Shown here in pieces: positions 52,701-64,000 of a stretch of DNA of 64,000 bases; position 1 is the stretch's first letter, and each line of letters begins with the position of its first letter. Under the pieces are notes generated by a model. That model made no database searches, was not told the origin of the DNA, and saw nothing but the letters and a program-made list of their open reading frames with translations. Position numbers and translations under genes: made by a program. The DNA is from Paulownia fortunei. Its lineage: Eukaryota; Streptophyta; Magnoliopsida; Lamiales; Paulowniaceae. The stretch spans positions 4,464,001 to 4,528,000 of the forward strand of contig CM033121.1 of NCBI GenBank assembly GCA_019321725.1, in the 5' to 3' direction.

Positions 52701-53358
52701 ATGCTGGATCAGCATTTATTTTGTCGAGCCTTATGTTCTTCCAACTCTTTGGTCACTTGCCATGCCTATGTACAACTAGATATAAAATCCAATGTTATAT
52801 CCTATTGATTGCAGCTTTCTCCAAACCTCCGGGAAAAGCATGGGCAAAAAAACAGGCTCCAATTTTACAATCTCTCCAACACCCCTAGAATTGCGTATCA
52901 AGGCCACAATCATATTGTCACTGACATCAAAATCGCCACGTACATTTCATGCTTGTTTAATAATTGGCATGTTGAATCTTACACATAATCGACTGGTTTA
53001 GATGGATCCTAACCAGATGATTATGATTTGTTTCTATTTAATAGAAAAGCAAACTCGGAGATAAAATCCCAAAATTGGATTCCAACTCTAACACCTTTTG
53101 AGAGAAAATTTGTTAAGAGTTGTCCTCTAGAGAGCACGGTATTCGAGATTCAAAAGTTGAAACTTCACCTCTACCATCAATAGGTTTAGCCAGCACGTTT
53201 ATAGCACAGTCCAAATAAGTCTACGCAATTCATCGTGTTGCTTTTATGGGTACGCTTTTGAAAATAAACACATTTGTTCAATATCTAATCTTTTACGTGA
53301 TCAATTCAGGTAAGAGGGGGAAATGGTTAATGATTTACACGGTGTAAGAATCAATTCA

Positions 53359-54440
53359 GAGATCATTTGAATTCCAAGAGTAATGAGGATTCAGAATATC
53401 ACATGTTGATCAAACAAAGAGAGATTCAACCACTAAAAATATTGATTCTTTGGGTACGAATTGGATCAAAAACAATTCTTAAATAAGGCCAGGGGTGAAT
53501 TGAAAAATAAATCTTTATTGCTCCTACCACCAATGTTTTATGAAGAGAATAGATCATTTTTTATCGGGAAAAAAATAGGTCCAATGTGTAAATTGTTTTT
53601 CAATATGATCCATTCAGAAAAGAATCATACTTTTTAGATAAGTATTCTTTTGTAGAACCGTTACTACACAATTGAGTTTCATATTCTAAGAGCCCGAACT
53701 ATACAATTGAATAAATCCTCCTCTGTCTATTGTCTATTGCAGGTCAATTGTCTGTTGCAGGTCAAGGGCTCCTTCTGTCTCCTCTTTTTGAAACTCCGAT
53801 TTGTATTCATAGGGAAATCTCTTATACATTTGAATTCCAATAGCAATGAGGATTCAGAATATCACACGTTGATCAATCAAAGAGAAATTCAACCACTAAA
53901 AAAGACCAATTCTTTCGGTACAAATTGGATCAAAAAAATTTCTTGAATGAGGCTAGGGATGAATTGAAAAATAAATCTTTTACTGGTTCTACCTCCAATT
54001 TTTATAAAGAGAATAGATCATTTTCGATTGGGAAAAAATGTGTACAATGTGTAAATTGTTTTGTGATATAATCAATTCAAAAAAGAATCATACCTTTTGG
54101 ATAAATATTCTCTTGTGGAATCATCATTACACAATAGAGTTTCATATTCTAAGAGCCCAAACTATGTAATTGAATAAATCCTCCTATGCTTGTTGTTTGT
54201 TGGAGGTCAAGGGCTCTTTCTCCCTCCTCTTCTTGAAACTCCGATTTGTATTTTTCATAGAGAAATCTCTTATCTCAATTCAAACATGGGTTTGATTCAC
54301 ACTCGGGTTCTTGAAAATATTTACCATCCGAAAAGAGGAAAAACCCAAGTCTTTTGTCTAAAGAAATGACAAATGACAAATGTATAGAACCTTTCATCAA
54401 AATCTATAAGAAATCTTTCAACCCGTTTCGACTTCATCCT
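53359..54440. pseudogene. ycf2: Rearranged plastid-derived (NUPT) fragments of ycf2
   Basis: Plus-strand translation gives [17 protein letters not shown] (53830-53897, and a variant at 53371-53438). Next comes [13 protein letters not shown] and YEEN-like sequence (53460-53570 and 53923-54017). MGLIHT starts at 54286, followed by a segment near YHPKRGK and a sequence ending ATGTATAGAACCTTTCA. All recall parts of the chloroplast Ycf2 protein. Between them, the minus strand gives EEDLFNCIVRA (near 53690-53722) and RFPYEYKSEF (near 53794-53823), which recall a distant C-terminal part of Ycf2 in the opposite orientation. Frames are broken and pieces missing, so this is a decayed nuclear copy and not a gene. 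Confidence 0.8.
53364..54289. repeat. Tandem duplication of about 463 bp within the ycf2-derived insertion
   Basis: CATTTGAATTCCA at 53364 recurs at 53827. The whole order that follows (ycf2 forward piece, unassigned linker, reversed ycf2 piece ending AGGGAAATCTCTTAT / AGAGAAATCTCTTAT) is repeated with roughly 10-15% differences and small indels. Confidence 0.8.
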
Positions 54441-57021
54441 AATGTTGTAGCATACCAACAAAGAGAACTACTCTGATTCCTTGTAGAAATTGAGTTCAAG
54501 CTTTCCCCAACCCCTTCTCATCAATAGACTCTTGAAGTATACGAATAAATGCGGTTCTTTCGAGAAATTCCAACCCCTCTATCTCTAAGATGTTTAGATT
54601 ATTACAAGTTAATACCATAAACACAAGTCTTCCCAATTTGAAATAACAGTATTCTTTTGCAAAGAATGTGAATCTTTCATTATTTCAAAATTAACCAGAT
54701 GGATCTCTCATGTAACAACTATTTTCTACAAGACGGATCACTCGTCTTATTTGTTAAAGATATATATTTTACATATTCAAAGAATTAATCACTTTAGTTT
54801 TATTCTGCAAGTCAAATTTGTGTACAATTTTTGGGCACCTTTATCCTGTTGCTTTCCAATTCATTTTTAAAAAAACTTGGCTTAAATGTTAATCAACTTT
54901 TGGCTAGGCTGAAAGGATAGAGCTTCATATAACTTGACTCCAAGTGGACAAGTATTTGTCATATATCATGCTCTTGTGAAGTGAAGGTAGCTCTGAGAAA
55001 TGCAATACTTTGGCAAATATGCTGACTGAGGAATTCTAATCATGGACCAAGGTCAGCTTCTCAGCTTCGAACATCATACTGCAAACCTGTGCCAAGATTC
55101 TATTTTGACTGAATTCCAGGTTTACAAACTCGAAAATGCAATGGAACTCACCAAAACATATTACCCGCACAGTTGCATCCGAGCTGGTCAACATGGCACA
55201 AATATTTGAAGAAACTTTATATTCTACAGTATTCTTGTATATTTAGACAGATCACAAAGCATGTAGCACATTTTGTGCACATACTTTATTCCAAGCAACA
55301 TACCAAAAGTTGAGGTAAAAGAAATGACATGTGCCTGTGATACAAGTTATAAAATAGGTGCTGAAATGAATATTGAAAACAGTTTTAACAGAAAACTCCA
55401 CTCATGCATTTTCTTAAGGTTCATGATCAAAGCAAAGGCCTATAATTATATAAGAACCTCTCTAGATATCACACTTACAATCAAATATCAGGAACTAAGT
55501 TATCAAATTCCTCACTTCTAAATTTTGTTCCCACCAAGTTTCCCTAAAAATTATGATAATTAACATTGGAATACATTCACATATCATGCATGACCATGTA
55601 GAATGACTAAGAAAAAAATAATCGCCATAAAATACATAGCTTGTAAAATCAAGAACAGGAGGTAAAACAGTTATATAGCAGAAACTTTGAAACTACATCA
55701 ATTCACTATCAGCCACCAGAAACCAGTGTTATATAACTGTGAAGATCTTGCTTAAATTTCACAATCAACACTTAACCAAAAGAAATAAGCATCAGTACCT
55801 TGTTGCAACTTGGGTATAATGCTGTTATAATATTCCTCAACTACTATAAACTGTCATGCTATCTTCTTTCCAAATAGATGCAACCATCAGGATTCTTGTA
55901 TATCAATTGCAGTTCTGGAAAAATGGAAAATAGCAGAACAAATAAAACTAACAAAATTACTAACTTACAAAGCTAAATAACATAGTTAGCAAGTAAATGA
56001 TGTACTGAGGTATTAAAAGCTAGATCTTCTCACAGTGAAGTGTTCACTGAGGCAAAATCATATTGGATCAGATCATCAGGGAATCACATTCATTGTACGA
56101 ATGCACAATATAATCGTCTCAATTCGAAGATCTTCAGGATAATCAACCTTGCTAGTATGAATTTGAAAAATAGATTACAGTTTTCATTTTAGTATTAGAC
56201 ATTTCAGCATACAGCAGCAATCATACTGATAAATTATTACGACAGCATCTTCATTTTAATATTCACATATCAGGCATGTTCAAAAGTCATTAGTGGACTG
56301 AAACAATTCCTGGAAACAAACAAAAATCACACAATCATTTATGGAATATAATTTCTAGCCGATAAAGAATGTCATAACTACGTAAGCCATGTGACATAGC
56401 CTCTATATTGAATCTTCTTAGCAGCAAAAATCAAACCATTGCCGCAAAAGATGAGCGAGCCATGTAAAAAAAACATAATAGCAGATTATCATTTCATCGA
56501 CATGCTTAGACATTTCTACTTTTACACTCAAAAATGAACACGACATATTATTATGCAGGATCTAGAGTTTCTCTTCTTCAAATGTAAGGAATGACTCGTT
56601 AGAGCCTTCAGCATGCAGTTATAACACATGAATGAAGCTAAATATTCAAACTTTTGTCAGAAAATGGATTAAATAAGTAGTTATACGGCTAAAAGAGTAT
56701 ATATAGGTATGCATATTGCATATAAATGTGTGTATATATGTTAACAGTGAGTCAATACAAACATGATATATATACAATTTTTGACAAGATTTACCAGAAA
56801 GAACTGGCTTAATGACAGGTGATAACAGGCTTTAAAATTGCATTAAAAGTGAACAGATTTTTTTCACCTTTACCAGTATGATTACTAATCAATCCTCAAG
56901 CGCTTCTCATGAAGCTTAAACAATCCAACTCCTATAAACAGGAAAAAGAAATGTTAAATCATCAAAATGAATCCAAAATTCACTCCACCTCTAAAAGAGA
57001 AACGCGCGCACACAAAAAAAA

Positions 57022-57051
57022 AAGAGAGAGAGAGAGAGAGAAAGAGAGAGA
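57022..57051. repeat. Microsatellite (GA)n
   Basis: Nearly perfect GA units with one interruption, in the leader intron about 150 bp from its donor. Confidence 0.85.
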
Positions 57052-57205
57052 ACAATCACAACAAACTCCAATTCTCCAATATAGTTGCTTAAAAAGTATT
57101 TTTTAAAAAAAAAAAACGAATTTTTTCATCTAATTCCTTTTTCATTCATCCTCTACAACCCAATTAATTCGCAGAAATCCGAAAAACAAACACAGAGCCA
57201 CTCAC

Positions 57206-57400
57206 CGGAGATCGGAATATGTAGTCCACGTCAGCACCGACGAACCGTTTCGCAATTGCTTCACTCACACAGTTTTAGAGAGAGAAAGCAAGAATGAAAT
57301 GACAGAGAGCACCGAACAAAGAGAGAGAGAAAATGAGAATGAGAATTTCGCACAGATGGATATAGTTTTCTAGAGAGAGAGAGAGAGAGAGAGAGAGTGC
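57206..57400 (-). promoter_or_regulatory. Probable TPS leader exon and transcription start region
   Basis: The segment ends with a good plant donor (CCG|GTGAGT). Upstream, on the transcript strand, it contains a long CT run (GA on the plus strand at 57372-57397). CT-rich tracts next to transcription starts are typical of plant promoters. The 5' end is approximate. Beyond about 57450 the sequence would be TPS promoter. Confidence 0.5.
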
Positions 57401-60400
57401 AAGAGAGAGATTATGTGCGTTTAGAGATAGAAAGGGAGATAGATGAGGATAATTAATGCAGCAAGATGGATAAAATGTACAGCTTATGGAAGCTTAGAGT
57501 ACAAGATCATGAAGCGCTGATGGACTTTGGATGATAAAAAATAAATAGACATGAGGTGGAAAATGTGGTAAGAAGAAGAGGATAGAGGCGACGGGACTTT
57601 ACTATAGTCTGTTCGTTTGAACTAACCCTGGTTCCGGATCTCAGTATTTCGAGCTTTTTCTTTCAACAGAATTGCCCCTGCTGCCTCATTTTATTACGAA
57701 AATGCCATTACGTGCCAATTTTAATTCTAACCACTATAATTCTATAAACCCTTTTGGCTATACAAGTCTTTTCCTATTTCCTTTTTTGTGGGGCCCGGGG
57801 GTGGGGTTGTCGTTGGATTAGATTCATGTAATCAAATTTAGAATTTGTGCAATCCACATAAAAAGTTGGTGAGATTGTCTTTTTTTAATTTTCTTTTTAC
57901 AATCTAATTTCTTGATTGTGTGGAGAAATATGAATCGATGAAAATTGAATTTCTTATCTTATTTTAAATTTTTTATTTTATGAAAAATTAAATTTTAATA
58001 TGATACAAGAAATCGAGTCAAAATTTAAAATATAATTTGTGACATACGGGTTGTTAAAGTTTTTTAAAAATTAATTCATTAATTTTAACCCCAATCACAA
58101 GTTTATAAATCTTATCATCAGTGTATTACTGAGGTGATTTCGCTTAGGGAAACAAAATATTTTTTTGGCAAATAAAAAATGTGAGGAACTAATGTAAAAT
58201 GTAACTACAATTGAGGGTATTTTTGGTTAATCACCATTTCATTAGCTGCTAATAAAAATAAAAATAAAAATAAAAATAGATTTGATAGGTCTTAATAAAA
58301 AATGTTATCCTTGAAGCAGTTCATTTTCACACCTTGTTTATTAAAGAAGGTGTGCAAGTAGTCATTTCAGAGATTTTAATTGGACAATTTAGGTCAAATA
58401 TAGATGAGCATATCACTATTGCTTCCAAATTGTTATTTAATTTGACTCCAAGACAAAGACAACAAAGACATTAAAAAAAAATAATAATAATTACAACACC
58501 CTTAGCCTGCAGTCTTGAATAATCATTAATGAGGGGGGAAAATATTAAATCATCATATGTAAAATAATTAAAGAAAAACATTCTTAAATTTCTTTCTTAT
58601 TTCCTATAGGAGAGTGATTAAATATATATTAATAATTACAGTTAAATTTTAATTTTAAAGTACAAATAATTACATCATTCATAACAACTAAATATCAAAA
58701 TTTAATACAAAAAATAAAAGAAACTACTATATAACTACACCTAATAGCCCCATTAGGACTCAAATTCATCAATTGAATAATACATCATTGACAAAATTTC
58801 TTTCTTGTGAATAAGATACTGCTACTCAAGCATAACATTTAATTGAAGGAAAATATATTGAAAAAAACGTAATTTATGCTTTTTATTTTAAAATAATAAA
58901 TTAAAAATGAAAAGAGAGTGGAAAAATAATACCAAACAGAGTCCAAATTTTGCTTTAGGTTTAATTTGATCCTATATTAAATTAATTTTATTTAGAGTCG
59001 AATTAAATCAATTTTGAAGAGGCCCTTTTCATCTAATTAATATTCTTGTAAAGTAGTTTGTCACCAACTTATATTTCATGCTAACATATGTAATTGGAAA
59101 ATTTCATTTTGCACCCTTTAATCTTATATATATATATATATATATATTTTATTAATATCGACTAGCTTATATTTGAATGAGTTTAAAAAAAAAAAAAAAC
59201 TAAACATATATAAAAATATTTAGTAATTTATAGGAAAAGGCAATATTTCCTTATTATTTGCAGCATATATGTATTGCATGCCTAAATTGTGGGATTTGAA
59301 CTACTCTGAGGATTTGTTTGGCAAAGGACAATGACAGTGTGTAGCGGAAAAAAGGAAATAAAAATAAGACTGCTATTCAGTTATTGTGTAACTAAATTCT
59401 TGCCTCTTCTATGTCGTTTTTTTTTCTGCAAGCACCATAAGTATTTTGTTTGGCAAAGAGTACAACAATTACGCCTTTGTCTAGGTCCACCAAAAGATGA
59501 CAATTCAAGAGAATAAAGCAACGAGGACTTTATAAGGATTTAGGAATTGTAGAAATTCTTAATTGATGCTAGTTATGTGTTGAGATCTGATCACTTTTAG
59601 AATTAGGTTTTCTGTATGTAAGTTTAGAGTTATCCACGAGAGCTAATTCGATACTTAAGTCAGTAAAAATTTTAAAAATAATAATTACTAACTGAAAGTA
59701 ATAAATAAAATGCGTACTTTATAAATGAGAAAGATGTGATATTTATATATGTTTAATTAAAACATTATACATATTTAATTTGGGTCTCATTGGACCACGA
59801 AATGACATGAATTAAAATTAAATAAGTATTAGGTAAAAATAAAATAAAGCGAACATACCTATTTTTAGGCATTTCAATTTTAACTAATTCTCAATTAGAT
59901 AGAGGGTCTTGCTGCATTTGAGATATTTTTTTTAATTCATTATTTCATCTCATATTTTATTTTATAAATACATACTAAGTATATATAATTTAAGTTAAAT
60001 ATATTTTTAAAATAATATTTTATTAACTTAATATATTTTTATGATATAAAAATACGATATACGACGTTGTCCTGGGAAAACGATAAGGGTGTATCAGTCC
60101 TACAACAAAGTTGCATGACAAGTGCACCATATAAGTTTGTTTTGCCCTAAATAATATGGGCGCTTGATTCTTTGGCGTACCTATTTCATAGAGTTGCGCC
60201 AAGTTGCACCACTAAGCCGACACATGGTTGAACTCAATAATTACGTGTGAGATAATTGCAATTAATGAGGTGAAACAAAGCAGTAAAGTGACAACCTTCC
60301 ATATCTTTATCATTAAACAAAAATATTAATATGCCGGATTTAATGTAAAATATTCAAAGAACAGCGCTTCTCTAGGGCTAGGGCTGTTAGAGATATATAT

Positions 60401-61727
60401 ATATATATATGCCTTGTGAGCCAAATGAAACCAATTAAAGGTAATTTTTCATTTATAGGGGATTAAAATTTTAAAATGTAATAAAATTATACATATAAAA
60501 TTTATTATAAATTTAAAATTATATATAATAAAATCTAATAAAGTTCGGGGCCGTGGTTGCTCCGTCAGCTCCGTCCCTCTAAATAACTGCAATATTTATA
60601 TATAGAGAGAGAGGATAAGATGCATGGTTGTGCTTAACCCAAGGTCAACAAGAACATGTGTAACAGTCCTATGGCCATGCCCTGTTGATGAAGAGGAGGT
60701 ATGAAATTGTTGCATGGAGTTGCCTTCAATTAAATGCACTTTATCCACTTATCCACTTTCCCTTTCCTCACGTAATTATTGCATTTTCCATTAATTAATT
60801 GTTACCCTATGAAATTAAATGATATATATATATATATATATATATACCTAGTAATATTTAGGCTCGTGGCGAATTCTTCCAACTATACTAAATATATGCA
60901 GCTGGATCCTAGTAATGGTCCTCCACCTTGCCTGCCTCAACTTGCATATGCATCGACGCTGCACCTGCTTCGGTCATACTGATATATGCTACTATATCTT
61001 TTTTTCATCTTTAGTCGACAATTTTTATTTTTTTTTGGTAAATTTATTAAATTTGTCATATTTTTTATTTTTAGATATATTAGTGAAAAAAATATTAAAA
61101 AATATATTTTTTATTTCAAAATATGTTGAATTTTTCTTCAATAACTTGAACTTATAACTAACTAGGTGCTTACATACCATTTTATCTCGTTTATTTAATA
61201 AAAATAATTACTTATTGTCTATATATTCAAGAAAATTAATTTTTATTTATTAAAAATTTTAAATTGGAGCGAATTTTTATTTTATTTTATGTCTTTTGTT
61301 GTAAAATGGTGTGTGTACTTAGGAATCAATCTTAATTTGTTATTTTGTAAAAAGTTTGAAGTGTTATTCAAACGGGAATCTGGATTCTCTTTATACAAGA
61401 GAATGAGGTCCATTACTTATCCGAATGATTGACACATTATTCAAGATGGGACGAAACTATATGTTCGATTGATTCGTTAATTATCAAGATATGTAATGAA
61501 TTTTTTTATTTTTTTCTTTTTTTTTTTAATTGGGTTTTTGTGTTTGGATAAACATCATCTCACAGCTAGTAGAGTAGTTGTGGGTTGTGCCCCCTCGTTA
61601 GATTACAATTATTATTTAATAAAAAGGATGAATAAAAGAAAAGTAATAAAAGCAGTATTTATTTAAGGTCAATTATTAATAAAATAAAATAACAAAGGCC
61701 CATAGAGAATTTTAGACTTGGTTTTGG

Positions 61728-61764
61728 TGGGTGAGTGGTTGGGTGGGTGGGGTTGGGGTGGGGA
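61728..61764 (+). other. G-run cluster (possible G-quadruplex)
   Basis: Runs of three or four G separated by one to a few bases (GGGTGGGTGGGGTTGGGGTGGGG) meet the G-quadruplex pattern. No gene is within several kb in this window. Confidence 0.6.
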
Positions 61765-62548
61765 TGAGCAAAGACAGCACGCCGCTACTCGACAGTCACC
61801 CCCACCACCACTACAAGTCCTAGCTGGCATTTACAATATCGGATAAGAATTCTCACTAACACAAGTCGCATTCCTATCTACTCTTAAAACGTCTTCTTTT
61901 CTATCATATTTTCCTTTTTATCCCAAGAGATTTTCAATTTTAAAATAAAAAAATAATATTAAAATTTGTAAACGTAGAGAATAAAGTATCGGGAATTATA
62001 CTCTACTTACTTTAATAATATGTAAGTAGACATGACGTCAATATTTTTATTTCATAATATCAAGTACATGAATATTTTACTACGATGCTTTTTTTATTTA
62101 GAATATAAAAGAATTTTAAATTTTATTAAGTTGGAGTTGAAATAATTTTAGAGAAAAAAATAGCATAAGTGATAATGATCATTAACATTTAAATAGTTTC
62201 CACGGCGTTAATGGAGCAAATGTTCTTGTTGGGTATGTGTTGAAGAACATGAGAGACTAACAATAAACTAAATTATTCAAGGCTTATCCAAATCTTTTGA
62301 TTAATAATTGTGATGCACGCACAATTAAATACGGTTTATTAGGTTAATCATCCTTATCTCGAAAACTTAGGCTCGACTCAACTTATTTATGCTTATAGAT
62401 AGAGGATTTAAAAATGAGAAGTTGGGTCCATAAGTTGTGATTAAAGGACTTAATTATGCTTTTGGTAAGTTGATGAGTTACATAATTCAAATAATTAGGC
62501 CTAAAATTAGGTATCACACGTCTCAAATAAATATTAGCCCATATAACA

Positions 62549-62600
<52 letters not shown>
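62549..62600. repeat. Microsatellite (AT)n(GT)n
   Basis: AT dinucleotides pass into about 19 GT units. Confidence 0.9.
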
Positions 62601-62601
<1 letters not shown>

Positions 62602-63720
62602 TATTTTCCTATATTTGAGTATTTAGCAAACATATCTCCTCTAATCCTATTAAGTCAAATATTTCAAAAGATTTGTATTTGAAAGACCAAAAAAATGCCT
62701 AACTAATATATATAAAAATAATCCATCATTTTTAAAAAATTGTACTAAAAGACCAAAAATGCTATTTATCATCTGTCCAATTCATCTTTAGAAAAAATTC
62801 CACTATATAAATTAGTTCAGAATCAAGTGTTACACATAAAGATGCTTTGATTTTATTTTTATTTTTGTAAATAAATCATATGTTATTAAATGATTTTCAA
62901 TGTTATATAAAATACCATTTTTCTATGTTATTAAATGTTTCTTTTTTACTTCACTTGTTATTCTCGTGTTATATTTATAAAATCGTGCTAAGATTGAGAA
63001 AATCTTCACCAAAATTAGATGTTCGTTGGAACTTATTGTATATATTTTGTCTAGTGCTACTTAATTTAATATGGTTGAATTCATGTTGAATATGAGAAAT
63101 CTGTTAGATTTGATTAATCAAATTTATTTTGATCCATGTTTGATTCTATATATCAGATGGTTAATACGGAATTCCACGCTAGGATTTTGCAAATCGTAGT
63201 TTGGATTATACTAATTTTGGGATTTTTATTAATAAATCCAAGCCTATAAATGCCCTGTAAATATCTCTATAAAACATCATATCATATAACATCAACAAGA
63301 ACCAATCCCCCCCACCCCCCACCCCCCATCACTCCACACCCCCCCCCCCTCCAAAAAAAATAAAATAAAAGGAAATAAATTATTGAAATTATTTAATTTG
63401 GGATTATCCTTGTTTCTCTGTGCTATGTTATATATGCCTTCCATCTACATCCTTTTATTTTCACCATAAATTTAAAATGATACTAGCCAATTAATTTTCT
63501 TTATATTGCTTTTTTCGAGAAAAAAAAAGTTATCCTTGCTCCAAAATTTCTTGTATTTTGGAATTTACACAAATGTTGCATAATCTAATAATCAAATAAA
63601 TTTCCCCTCTAAAAAATTTTGATTTGTAATTTAATTTATGTCTTATTCATAGTCCACTGCATAATAAATGATGTTATTTTTTTTTAAATAAATTAAGCTT
63701 TATACATAAATAAATCTAAA

Positions 63721-63963
63721 CTAAAAATTTCTACGTGCAGGTTTGGGTATTGGACAGCTTTGAGCCGTAGATTTCACCGACGATTGCATTTTGGAAATCA
63801 TAGGATCATGCCAGCCAACCTGCGCATACTTCTTTGGGGGAACCTTTTCAAGTCTATCTGTCAACAAGGGTTTTCCTATAGTAATAATACAAGAAATTGC
63901 AGATGCATTTATAAATATTAATACTTTTATACCAAATAAAAAGAAAAAGTAAAATAGTGTCAA
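63721..63963 (-). pseudogene. Possible remnant of a LINE/DUF4283-type gag-like ORF
   Basis: The minus-strand frame contains ISCIITIGKPLLTDRLEK and then KKYAQVGW. The pattern 'IGKPL..D.L........YA.V' is typical of DUF4283/gag-like proteins of plant LINE retrotransposons, where YARVCVE usually follows. The resemblance then fades and the frame ends about 30 residues later. It could be a decayed fragment, part of an element continuing past the window edge, or chance. Confidence 0.3.
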
Positions 63964-64000
63964 AAGTAATTGGAACTAATCCCTTTTTCCCATTTCGATT

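Larger units (their letters stand above)
49750..57205 (-). other. Leader intron of the TPS gene (about 7.5 kb)
   Basis: A donor (CTCCG|GTGAGTGG, exon side ending at 57206) and the acceptor at 49750 frame this region, which has no coding exon. It contains the plastid-derived insertion at about 53359-54440, (A)n and (AAAAT)n runs near 51265-51290 and a (GA)n tract at 57022-57051. Class II TPS genes commonly have an intron in the 5' UTR, but this one would be unusually long. Additional untranslated exons inside cannot be excluded from sequence alone. Confidence 0.5.
57401..63720. other. Gene-free AT-rich flank upstream of TPS
   Basis: The first 0.5-1 kb is presumably TPS promoter. The remainder has no supported exon on either strand. 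It holds (AAAAT)n near 58255-58278, (AT)n near 59127-59149, 60395-60410 and 60822-60846, (AT)n(GT)n at 62549-62600, a G-run cluster at 61728-61764 and a C-run cluster at about 63307-63352. CGGGGCCGTGG..GCTCCGTCAGCTCCGTCCC near 60547-60580 resembles transposon-end sequence but could not be assigned. Confidence 0.5.

Noticed and set aside
53707..53946. Open frame containing [17 protein letters not shown] as a functional gene
   Set aside because: It is a fragment of ycf2 with broken flanks inside an intron, so it is a decayed plastid insertion.
1..64000. CRISPR arrays, operons or bacterial-type features
   Set aside because: The sequence is plainly plant nuclear DNA. Repeats are microsatellites, tandem duplications or transposon ends, with no regular repeat-spacer pattern.
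1..64000. tRNA, rRNA or snoRNA genes
   Set aside because: No convincing B-box/T-loop, cloverleaf or conserved rRNA segment was seen by eye. A tRNAscan-SE/Infernal run would be needed to exclude small RNAs formally.

Overview
This is nuclear DNA from a flowering plant, most likely a eudicot. It is AT-rich, with long introns bounded by GT-AG sites, plant-specific gene families, many microsatellites and small transposon remnants. The species cannot be fixed from the sequence. An asterid such as a Lamiales member is only an impression from how the proteins read.

Five protein-coding genes could be rebuilt exon by exon. From left to right they are: (1) a RICE SALT SENSITIVE 3-like (RSS3-like) protein with a bHLH-MYC N-terminal domain, + strand, 11565-13325; (2) the AP-1 adaptor gamma subunit (gamma-adaptin), - strand, 17264-31337, 18 coding exons, 876 aa; (3) an NHL-repeat membrane protein, + strand, 34463-37645; (4) a second NHL-repeat membrane protein, - strand, 40308-43406; (5) a class II trehalose-phosphate synthase/phosphatase-like (TPS) protein, - strand, 46854-49645. 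Gene 5 has a separate 5' leader exon near 57.2-57.4 kb behind a leader intron of about 7.5 kb. Genes 1/2 and 3/4 are convergent, genes 2/3 are divergent, and genes 4/5 run the same way. The set gamma-adaptin, two NHL genes and a class II TPS matches, from memory, a stretch of Arabidopsis chromosome 1. An RSS3-like gene beside gamma-adaptin matches the duplicated Arabidopsis stretch. The block is therefore probably an old conserved gene neighbourhood. Nothing in the sequence links the five genes in one pathway.

Genes 1 and 5 each look one base short inside a highly conserved segment, although everything around is intact. Either the assembly has small deletion errors or these are real frameshifts. 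The other three genes are frame-perfect across every exon.

The rest is non-coding. The two flanks (1-11.3 kb and 57.6-64 kb) are gene-free AT-rich DNA. The most striking non-genic item is a scrambled, internally duplicated insertion of chloroplast ycf2 sequence (about 53.36-54.4 kb) inside the TPS leader intron. Others are an alternating A-B-A'-B' tandem repeat with a strong G-quadruplex motif upstream of the second NHL gene, a 0.7 kb element with about 100-bp inverted ends just upstream of the first NHL gene, a 0.5 kb MITE between the NHL genes, and a 0.2 kb foldback element behind the RSS3-like gene.
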